Source: Glaciozyma antarctica PI12
Taxonomy: Eukaryota; Basidiomycota; Microbotryomycetes; Kriegeriales; Camptobasidiaceae
Reading direction: 5' to 3'
Length of the DNA stretch: 64,000 bases
Assembly: GCA_002917775.1 (NCBI GenBank)
Contig: KZ627149.1
Span: 599,689 to 663,688, forward strand
In this document: positions 53,723 through 62,793 of the stretch, one piece after another
How positions within the stretch are numbered: the stretch's first letter is position 1
How the letters are laid out: every line of letters starts with the position of its first letter
The notes under the pieces: generated by a model
Databases searched by the model: none
Seen by the model: only the letters and a program-made list of their open reading frames with translations
Told to the model about the DNA's origin: nothing
Program-made: the position numbers and the translations under genes

Positions 53723-56706
53723 ATGATCCCCTTCTCCCCTTCTCCCCGTCGAATCCATTCCCGTCGAGCAGCGACCCCGCCACGCAGCTGGCCGTCCTCG
53801 TGACTCTCAAGAACGGCTTGATCGGACGCCCAGAAAGGAAGCTCCTGATCCTCCGAGGCGGCGGTATTGAAAGGTGAGGCGAAGTGTGGGGTATTCGGTG
53901 GGTGGGAGCTGACCCGCTTCCTCCCAGCTTGGTGCAGCTCGTGGCAGGTTCAGACCACTTGGCTCTTTGTACACAGGCGTGCACCGTTCTGGGAGCTCTC
54001 TCCTTGCGTGAGTCCCCCTGCTCGACCGACTCGCGAGGAACCATCTGACGCCGCCTCCTCCAGCGACGCCGGAAGCGGTCTCGACCCTCCTCCACTGTCG
54101 TGCTCACAGCGCTCTCGTCTACGCCTTTACGCGCCTACTCGACTCTGCTTCCCTCTTACTCGATCCGGCCCTCGCTCAGGCCACCAAGCTTCTCCAGGCG
54201 TTGCTTCGCGCCATCAAGACGCTGTATGGAGATCTGGTGCGGGTCGTCGGTCCGCGAGCTTGGGGAACGGACGTGATTGGAGCAAGTGTGGGAGTCGGGG
54301 AACGTAAGGATGTGGGGCTTGAATGGGAGGCTTCGTCGGGGAAGGGGAAGGAGCGGGATGCGATGAAGGGTGTCGAGGGAGCTTCGGTCGGAGACGTTCA
54401 CGAGCTCGCGGATCGTGCGATGGACGAGATCTACGCTATGCAAGACGTCGAGGAGGCATCTCCTTCATCCAGCAGAGTCGTCAAGACCAGAGCCCAATCC
54501 CCAGCTCTTCGCCATCTCCTTCACCTCCTCGTCGCCTGCCAATCCTCAGCACACGACTCTTCGCCCTTCATCTCGTACTCGAATCGACTTCAAGTCGCCG
54601 ACACTATCTGCGCCTTCTTCGCAAGCACGGTTCGTAAACCCTGCCAGCGGATCGCGGTCTTCGGAGATCCAGCCACCGCGGGGCCTCTTCTCCAGGCGCT
54701 TTGCCGCCTTACGAGTACGCTGAATGGCAAGGTAGATCACTTTCATACTTTAAGATCAGGCGAATCCCACTAATATCCCTTTCTCAGGCCCAGGAAGCTT
54801 CGCTGAATGCTCTCTCCGTTCTCATTCGCGAGTTCCATCGAATCGCTGCCGAAGCGAACGTCGTGCTGGGATCGCAGTACTGTGATCAGCGTACGTTTTG
54901 CTCCCTGCTCTTTCTGCGTCAGGGGGCTAAACTTTTGCGCAGAACACGATGGAGCCAGGCGCACGAGCCTCGCTGAACTCGTCCAATCTCCGCACCCTCG
55001 CCTACGTCTAGCAGCAGCAACCTGGTGCGTCCTCCCCTCGCCGACGCAATGGCGGCGTCTGATATGGTTTCGACAGTGCGACGATTCTCTACAAGACGCT
55101 ACGCGACAGCCACCCCCCTCTTTCGCCAGCCTGCACGCCCGAATCCTTGCTTCCAGTCCTGCTCGTCCTTCTCGATCGCGAACCCTCCCTCCGCGCTCAG
55201 ACTACGTTTGCACTCGGTGAGCTCCTGCCTCATCGACCCGGCTTCACAAGCTGACCCCCGACCCGCAGCCCACCTCATCGCCGACAACGAGGACCTTCAG
55301 AAGCTCATGGTCAAACAAGGCGGACTTTCGCTTCTTCGCACGATCCTCCAACGGCCTCTCTCGGTCGACCAACCCTACCCTACCGCAATCTCTCTCGAAG
55401 AAAGCAGTCGAATCCACGAAGTGAGTTCCCTTCTCCCCGCTTCCCTCACTCCCTAACGCATCACCCCCAGGGAGCCCTCCTTGTCATCGCCTGCACCACC
55501 GCCTCCCTCGACTCCCTCCGCTCCGAAGTCCTCACCGCCTCCTAAGTCCTCCCCCTCCTCGTCCAATCCCTCTCGCACCCCTCCGCCGGCGTAAGAGCCG
55601 CAGCCTGTCATTCCATCCGGGGTCTCGCGCGCTCCGTGAGCGTCTTAAGGACGAGCCTCGTCAAGGAATCTATGGCGGGGAAAGCGATCTGTGAATTGCT
55701 GAGAGAGGGGGAGGATAGAGTGGTGAGGATTACGGCGGCGGCGCTGGTTTCCAACCTTGTGCTGGAGTTTTCTCCGATGAAGGAGGTGTTGATTGGGCAG
55801 GGGTGTATGGGGAGGATTTGTAAGCTGGCGAGGGAGGGGGAGTTGCTGCTTAAGGTTAATGCGCTGTGGGCGTTGAAGAATGGTGCGTTTCGCTCGGTCG
55901 CTTGTTGAGACGGTTGGGCTGATTTTAGACGCAGCGAGCTATCACAGCAAGACGGTATTCAAGCGATCGATGATGGATCAGCTCGGTTGGTCGTACCTCG
56001 GCGAGTGAGTGGCGAGTCGTTCGTGCGCCTACGGAGCTGACTTGGGTTCAGGTTGATCAGCGACCCGAACGAAGAAGTCTCGGAACAAGCTCTTGGGATT
56101 CTGCGCAACATCACTTGTACATCGGAGGACGACGAGCCGGTCACTGGACTTTCGGGAATGGGCGAGGAGCGAATGTTGTCGTTGCTCGATGAGAGCTTGC
56201 ATTCCAAGTCGGATCGTATCGCTCTTCAGGTGCGTTCAACCCTTCGTTCTAAGCAGATGAGAGTCGCTGACGAGTTCGAGCAGGCGCTTTACGTCGTCGT
56301 CAACCTCGCGACGGGCGACGAGACGGCGAAGCTTGCGATCGTCGCTAGGAACGGCCTACTGGGCTGTCTCGTCTCGCATCTCGTTCGTCGTCGTCCTTTC
56401 TTCTCTCTAGCTCTCACTGACTCTCTCTGCGCCTCAGAGTCATCCTGATGCGGACGTTCGCACGGCAGCCGTCTGGACCATCATGTTCGTCGCGAACACT
56501 CCTCCCGACGCCGCTAATCTCGCTCCCTTGGCAGCAACTTGAGTTACCACAATGGTCACCGCGTACGCAAGCCAGTCGAGATCGTGGGGAAGCTTCGTTC
56601 GCTTGGAGTGGAGGAGAGGCTCAAGGGGATGTCGGGGGATAGTTCGCTGGATGTTCGGGAGAGAGTGAGGGACGCGCTGGAGGCTTTGAGTAGGATTCCC
56701 AGTTGA
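53723..56706 (+). CDS. GID5: Armadillo-repeat GID/CTLH subunit (Gid5/Vid28/ARMC8)
   Basis: An armadillo-repeat scaffold of the GID/CTLH ubiquitin ligase, which controls turnover of gluconeogenic enzymes. Early segment: DPATQLAVLVTLKNGLIGRP, ERKLLILRGGGIE. Repeats: SLVQLVAGSDHLALCTQACT; LQALLRAIKTLYGDLVRV; VRAAACHSIRGLARSVSVLR; VVRITAAALVSNLVLEFSPM; LISDPNEEVSEQALGILRNI; VVNLATGDETAKLAIVARNG; VGKLRSLGVEERLKGM. It ends ALSRIPS at TGA 56704-56706. About a dozen introns. Two anomalies: the ATG at 53723 is out of frame by one base in a C-run (one more C gives MIPFSP then FSPSNPFPSSSD), and an in-frame TAA lies at 55543-55545 in a well-conserved repeat (EVLTAS / VLPLLVQSLSHPSAGVR). The frame is intact on both sides. 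Confidence 0.78.
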
Positions 56707-56879
56707 GGAAATCATCACTCTTCCAAGTCGTTTGGCTCAGCTCTGAGCCTCTGAGGACTCGCCCTCTCTCGCACGGTCCTCGTCTCGAGAATTTTTTCGA
56801 ACGTTGGTCAACTTCTTCGTCCAGTCTCCTCCTCTCTCCTAGCTCCCCGCCATAAGCTAGACGCCAGAAGTTAGACGAA

Positions 56880-59479
56880 ATGGCCACCATCAGAAAGGCC
56901 ATCGCCCCCGTACCAACCGCTCAGGAGTTCTTGGATGGTAAGCGGCGCCCCCCTTGGAGGAGAGAACTCGGCCTCACTTCCTCCCCTCGCACGCAGTTAT
57001 CCTCTCCAAGACTCAGCGCAAGACTCCTACTCAGATTCACAACGGTTTCAAGATCACTCGTATTCGGTCCTTCTACATGCGCAAGGTCAGTAGCACCGAA
57101 AGAGGGAGAGAGGAGGAACTGGGACTAACCTTCGAGTACCGGATTCTCAGGTCAAGTTCACTCAGCAGTCGTTCGAGGAGCGCCTTGAGCAGATCCTTAC
57201 CGAGTTCCCCATCATGGACGTGAGTACCAGTACTCAGCGCGCTGCAGGAGAAGGGGGAAGCTGACCGGACCCTCGTTTGCAGAACCTCCACCCCTTCCTT
57301 TCCTCCCTCCTCAACGTCCTTTACGACAAGAACCACTACAAGCTCGCCCTTGGACAGCTCAACACGGCTCGCCACTTGATCGTCTCGGTCGGCAAGGATT
57401 ACTGCCGTCTGCTCAAGTTCGGAGACAGTCTCTACCGATGCAAGCAGCTCAAGAAGGCAGCTCTCGGACGGTACGTTCACTCTCGCTTTGGGGAAAGGCA
57501 GTAATGATGAGCAGGAGCTGACGGAGCTTTCGTTCTCAGAATGGCCACCATCATGCGTCGCCAGAAGGATCCCCTCGCCTACCTCGAGCAGGTTCGCCAG
57601 CACATGTCCCGTCTCCCTACCATCGACCCTACCACCCGTACCCTCCTCATCTGCGGCTACCCGAACGTCGGAAAGTCGTCGTTCGTCAACAAGGTCACCC
57701 GCGCCGACGTCGACGTCCAGCCTTACGCCTTCACGACCAAGAGTCTTTTCGTCGGCCACATGGACTACAAGTACCTTCGCTGGCAGGTTATCGACACTCC
57801 TGGAGTCCTCGATCACCCTCTCGAGGAGATGAACACGATCGAGATGCAGAGTATCACTGCCCTTGCTCACCTGAGGTCCTGCGTCCTCTACTTCATGGAT
57901 CTCTCCGAGCAGTGCGGCTACACCGTCGAGGCCCAGGTTCGTCCCTGTTCCCTTCTCGCCATCCCGCGACTCGTCCTGACCTCGCTTTCTGCAGTGCCAA
58001 CTCTACGAGTCGATCAAGCCCCTCTTCACCAACAAGCCCACCTTCATCGTCGTCAACAAGATTGATGTCATGCGTCCCGAGGACCTCGACCCCGCGCGCA
58101 AGGCCATGCTCGACGCGATCCTCGCCGACGACGGCGTCTCGCTCCTCGAGCTCTCGTGCGTTTCCGAGGAAGGAGTCATGGACGTTCGCAACGCCGCCTG
58201 CGATGCTCTCCTCGCTCACCGAGTCGAGAGTAAGGAGAAGACGAAGCGTGTCGAGAACGTCGCCAACAGGGTTCGCGTCGCGGTCCCCGTCGCGCGTGAT
58301 GGCGTCAAGCGCGAGCCTTTCATCCCCGCTGGTGTCGCTACTCGCAAGGCGTACGACAATGAGGATCCCGAGAGTAGGAGAATGGAGAAGTTAGGAGAAG
58401 GACGAAGAACGGAGGTGCTGGAGCGTTCTCGGTCGACATGAAGAGTGCGTTTTTCTCGCTTTTTCTTCGCGCGATTCTCCTGAACGCCGTGCTGACTCGG
58501 TTCTCGACTTGCAGAGAACTACCTTCTCAAGAACGACGCCTGGAAGTACGACATCATGCCCGAGGTGCAGGACGGCAAGAACGTCGCCGACTTTATCGAT
58601 CCCGACATCATCGCTCGTCTCGAAGAGCTCGAGGCGGAGGAGGAGAGGCTCGAGGCTGCCGGTTTCTACGACGACGAGGACGACGTGCGTCCTCTTCTCG
58701 TTCTCTCGCTCGTCGAACGGGCATTGACTCGCTTCTTCTCTCCGCACAGCTCGACTCGGACGAGGACGCGATCCGTACCGCCGCTTCGGCGATTCGCGAC
58801 AAGAAGGCGCACATCCGCCTCGTCAACGCGCAGAAGAACAAGCTCCAGAACCGTCCCGTCATTCCTCGCACGGTCCAGACGCGCAACCTGAGCGACATGA
58901 CCAGGAAGCTCACCGAGGCGGGTTACGACCCTTCGAACCTCGAGGAGCGCGCTCGCGTTCTCGCCAAGGCGCGCGGTCTTATTGGCGCCGACAGCCGCAA
59001 GAGGACGGCGGGAGATATGGATGTCGACGAGGATGGCAGCGACGAGGAGTGGGGAGAGGATGGAGAGGATGGAGAGGAGATGGAGGTCGATGGAGATGGA
59101 GTCAGCAGGAAGAGGGCCAAGACGTCTATTGTCTCCAAGGGCAAGCGGACACCGGGGACGGACAGGCAGATTGCGGGTCTCAAGGACGCCGAGGTACGTC
59201 GCGTTCTCGTCGTTGCCCGTCCGGTGGCTGATCTCGCGTTCGTCTTTTACAGCAAGCGACCAAGGCCGTCAAGCTTCGTGCGCTCTACCAGCGTGGACCC
59301 AATCGACTGGCCAAGGCTTCCGAGTCGGATCGTCACATCCGAACCAAGATGCCCAAACATTTGTTCTCGGGAAAGAGTACGTCCTTTCGCTCCTCGTCGT
59401 TTGGAATCGGTTGGGGATTGGTACTGACTCTCGTTTTCTTTCGTTTCTAGGAAAGGCCGGAAAGACCAACCGTCGTTAA
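56880..59479 (+). CDS. NOG1: Nucleolar GTP-binding protein 1 (NOG1)
   Basis: A GTPase of 60S ribosome assembly. From ATG 56880: [83 protein letters not shown]1 [10 protein letters not shown]3 DTPG ([20 protein letters not shown]), G4 NKID ([10 protein letters not shown]), G5 LSCVSEEG. The NOG1C region reads [40 protein letters not shown]. Basic end: [22 protein letters not shown] 59477-59479. Between RRMEK and [11 protein letters not shown] (about 58,385-58,420) the frame shifts by one base; yeast NOG1 has an equivalent NGGAGVFNVDLK, so the shift is probably a sequence error. Seven or eight introns. Confidence 0.93.
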
Positions 59480-59741
59480 GCGGTGGTCTGGTTTGGAGCG
59501 AGGGAGAGGGGAGCGAGGGAGGAGGGAGTTTGGTCTCGAGGACTATTTGTACTTTTCCGCGAGTTTGCTATTACATTTTCCATCAGCTCAGCAGTTCCCA
59601 AGTACGTCCTGAAGCGCGTTCGGTGTTCGCACTTTCGCACAGAGCGAAAGATGGAAGGGGGAAGGGGGAACCGAGGAGAAAGAGCCAAGTGGCTTCGCGC
59701 GCGGCTACTCTTCTCCTCCACCACCCCACTCCCCAGCTCGC

Positions 59742-60562
59742 ATGTCCGCAGCTCCCAGCACAGCAGCCTTCTTCACCGGCACCCCCACGCGCGTCGGTCC
59801 TCTCCTGCCCAACGGCGAACCACTCCTCATCGACCCCGTCGACAACTGGGAACTTCGTCGGGCGGAATGGCTCTCGAGGCATAGGGAGGTTCCGCGTGCG
59901 GCGAGGGAACCGGCGTTCGCTGCGAGGCTGGAAGCGCTGCAGGATATGTTGCGTCCTCCAAATCCTCCTCCGACGACCTCCCAACCTCCTCCTTCGACGA
60001 CCTCACCAGCACCTCGTTTCGGCACGGCGACGGGGGACAAGGGGAAAGGGAAGGAGGAGATGAGGGCTGAGGAGGAGATGGATGGTGGGGAGGTGATTGG
60101 CTCGAGGGGGAGAGGGGATGAGCTGGAGCGGGCGATGGAGAGCGTTCTGGCGGCGTTTAGGCAGGGACGACCGCTCAAGGATCCTTTGCCATTACCTCTC
60201 GTCGTGCGTCCCTTCCTTTCTATACGCTATGAAGGGGGGCTTTGCGCTAGGAGGGGGACAGGGGAGCTGATGATTCTCTCGACGACGCGCAGACGTCCTT
60301 GCTTTATGCGAGCTGGCAAACCGACGGTACGATTCCACCAGAGTTTCTCAAACCAATCTCGCCGCCTCCTCCTTCCTACACTCCCATTTCCGCCTTCCCC
60401 CTCGTACCAAATCACCAGCAGCACCCGGGGTTCGGGACCGTTCCTCCGCCCGTGCAGCGCGTCGTGATAGGCGGCGATGCGAAGGAGAAGAAGAAGAATC
60501 CGCTCAAGGGGAGTCGGTGGAGGACGGAGAAGGAGATTGCGTCGGGGAGTGATGTTATTTAG
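59742..60562 (+). CDS. DUF4050 / Gag1-like clamp candidate
   Basis: From ATG 59742: MSAAPSTAAFFTGTPTRVGP, then NWELRRAEWLSRHREVPRAA. A Pro/Thr-rich spacer and acidic helices (EEMRAEEEMDGGEV) lead to AMESVLAAFRQGRPLKDPLP, LPLV, one intron, and TSLLYASWQTDGTIPPE. The end is Pro-rich, with KEKKKNPLKGSRWRTEKEIA and TAG 60560-60562. The pairing of an early W-x-x-RR-x-x-W motif with a late PLPL(V)-x-x-L-x-x-x-W-x-x-D/G-GT segment resembles DUF4050 proteins (Gag1-like clamp domain). No function is claimed. Confidence 0.55.
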
Positions 60563-60703
60563 CAAGATTGGAGGGAGAGGGGAGAGAGGTGCCGAGGTGT
60601 TGGAGGAGGCAGGGGTGGGGAAGGCGGGCGATGAGAGTGGGATGGGTATAATGAAGGAGGGGGAGGGTATCGAAGGAGTTTCCGTGAGAGGTGGAGGAAG
60701 CGA

Positions 60704-61232
60704 TCATCGCGAGGGAGGAGCGACCTGGAGCAATGAAGGACGGATCAGCCAGTGCTTCGAGTGGTGCAGCCGTCGTTGCGAAGCCATGTTCGCCTTCACG
60801 AAGTACACTACGAGCAGAGAAGAGCAACTCACAAGTACGACTCCGTCCCCGCGAACGAAGAGCATCTCGCAGTTCCTCTTGACGGTCTGGTGAGGAGGAG
60901 CGCCGTCAGCTTCCCTTCCTCGCCCTCCGAGTCCCAGTAGAGTTACTCACCCGCACCACGCTCTGACCAGTCACCTCGGCCACATCCACGACGTAGATAG
61001 TCTCCTCGACATCCGAGAGAACCATGTTCATGTGTCCATCGTACGCCTGCGTGAGGAAGCCGAGTCAGTGCTGCCGTCCAGGCTCGTCTCTTCCCCGCCC
61101 GGCGCCCTGGTGGAGAACACGCACGTGAAGGACTCCTCGAAGCTCTCGGTCTCCCCTCAGCTTGACGAAGACGCGCTCGGAGAGGGATACACGGATGAGG
61201 TCGAAGGGCTCGACGACGGCGTTTTCAGCCAT
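60704..61232 (-). CDS. LSM3: U6 snRNA-associated Sm-like protein LSm3
   Basis: A ring subunit of the Lsm2-8 (U6 snRNP) and Lsm1-7 (mRNA decay) complexes. Minus strand from ATG 61230-61232: [56 protein letters not shown], then [18 protein letters not shown] and, after a 108-nt intron (60725-60832), VAPPSR with TGA 60704-60706. Sm1 and Sm2 motifs ([18 protein letters not shown]) are intact, and the length (about 90 residues) is right. It diverges from the U1-C gene, with 208 bp between the start codons, so two spliceosomal proteins share one promoter region. Confidence 0.93.
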
Positions 61233-61440
61233 CTTGAGGAGCGAGGGGTGGGTTGGCGGAGGGAGAGGAGGCGAGGGTCTCACTGGGCGTCGCTCGGGTG
61301 AGTAAGGAAGCTGAAGGCGAGTTGAGTCGGTTGTTGGAGAGGGCAAAGAGGCGAGCGACGAGAGGAACGCCTCTTGATCCTCCACCACTTCCCCTCCCAG
61401 TTCGTACGCTCCTTGTACGAGGCGTCTAGGCTCGGTTACG
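61233..61440. promoter_or_regulatory. Divergent promoter: LSM3 / U1-C
   Basis: 208 bp separate the start codons of two spliceosome genes. The LSM3 side is rich in GGGAGAGG/CTCCCTC. I see no clear TATA box. Co-regulation is inferred from the arrangement alone. Confidence 0.45.
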
Positions 61441-62638
61441 ATGGGAAAGGTGAGGAATTCCCCCGATAGCACGCAGAGATCCAACTGACCCACCCATCTC
61501 TTCCCAGTGTACGTCCTCCGCCAGCTCTGTCCTTCGCCGCCCCAAACTCACGCTCTCTCTCCTTCTCTGACAGACTTCTGCGACTACTGCGATGTGTACC
61601 GTAAGTCAGGCATGCGTTTTGAGTGGCGTGGAAGGTTATGCGGGGAGGAGGGAGGGGAGGGGACGGCGTGCTGAAGGGGAGGTGATGGAGGAGTGGCAGG
61701 CGCAGCAGAGGCGCGAAGGCGGCAGGAGCAGTACGAACGCGTAAACTGAAACTGACACCTTTCCCTCTTGTACAGTCACGCACGACTCGGCATCAGGTGC
61801 ATAACGGCTGTCTGCGCGAGAGAATGGACGGCGCTTACCTTCGTCTCCACCAGTTCGAAGGGCGCACAACGCAGGACGTAACCACCTCACCAACGTGCGA
61901 GAGTACTACTCGTGTACGTACAGTCACATCCGTCGCGCTTCTTGCGCCAGCTAACCCCCTTCCTTTGCAGCTCTCGGACACGACAAGGCGCAGGACCTCA
62001 TCGACCAGATCACGAAGATGTACGAGTCCGGCGGACCTCCTCCCAACCGTCCCTTCCCCAGCGCACCTATGAGCATGGGACCCGGCCCCCTGAACCCCAT
62101 GGGCGGCATGCCCAGTCCGTCCCATCCCTCTCCTCCCTATCCTCCCACTCACGCGTTCTCGCAGTGCGTCCCCCGTTCGGCGGTCCTCCAGGAATGATGG
62201 GCGGCCCCCCGCAGCAGTTCAACCCCCAGCAGCAGTTCCAGCAACCCCCTCCCTTCCAGCAGCAGCCTCCTCCTTTCGGTCAGAACCCCCCGATGCACTT
62301 TGGTCAAGGCCAGGGCCCTGCCCCGATGGGGCCTCCTCCCATGTTCTTCGGCGGTGGAGGACCACCTCCCATGGCTCCTCCTCCAGGTACGTCATCTCTC
62401 TTTCCCAGCTCAGACGATGCGGGAGCTAACCACCTCGTTCTTCGCAGGCTTCCGCCCTCCGCCTGGAATGGCGCCTCCCCCTGGATTCTTCGGCGCCGGT
62501 GGTCCAGGAGCGACCATCTCGAGTGGACCTAGCATGTCGACGCCTTTGCCTTCAGGCCCACCCGTGTCGGCGAATGGAGATGGGCCGAAGCAGAGTGGGA
62601 TGAACCCTGAGCGCGCACGGATGCTGGGACTTCTTTGA
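61441..62638 (+). CDS. SNRPC: U1 small nuclear ribonucleoprotein C (U1-C)
   Basis: The U1 snRNP protein that stabilises pairing of U1 snRNA with 5' splice sites (Yhc1 in yeast). Coding joins: 61441-61449 (ATGGGAAAG), the single base T at 61508, then 61574-61600 and later exons, giving [19 protein letters not shown], then [20 protein letters not shown] and [20 protein letters not shown]. The C2H2 finger (Cys6, Cys9, His24, His30) is intact. A Pro/Gly/Met-rich tail follows ([38 protein letters not shown]), ending RARMLGLL at TGA 62636-62638. The one-base exon is needed to keep the zinc finger in frame. Seven introns in all by my reading. Confidence 0.9.
61508..61508 (+). other. Single-nucleotide exon of U1-C
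   Basis: Intron 61450-61507 (gtgagg...aactgac...cccag, 58 nt) and intron 61509-61573 (gtacgt...ttctctgacag, 65 nt) leave exactly one base, T, between them. It completes codon 4 (T+AC, Tyr) of MGKY. Removing both introns without the T gives a frameshift ([11 protein letters not shown]...). Keeping the first intron gives a stop. No other acceptor/donor pair in 61450-61573 restores the frame that I could find. Confidence 0.72.
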
Positions 62639-62793
62639 GGGGTTGAGGACCATATATAGGAGGACGGAGGAGGAGGAAAGGTCGCTGGAATGCGTGGTGT
62701 ACTGTATTTCGAAAGCGGGCGTCGAGCGAGGTCAACGAGAGAATACTTGCCAGAGTCGACGCGCGATCGCAGAACGACGACGTGTCTATCGTT

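Noticed and set aside
10431-59479. Treating genes with frame breaks (unknown coiled-coil, synthetase, AP-2 alpha, U5-40K, GID5, NOG1) as pseudogenes
   Set aside because: All other exons, splice sites and motifs are intact, the breaks cluster at homopolymers, and several are essential families. Sequence error is simpler.
61450-61573. One 124-nt intron in U1-C instead of two introns with a 1-nt exon
   Set aside because: Joining 61449 directly to 61574 shifts the frame before the zinc finger and loses the conserved fourth residue. It would need an extra T that is not in the sequence, and the internal cag|T|gtacgt is a ready-made acceptor and donor.
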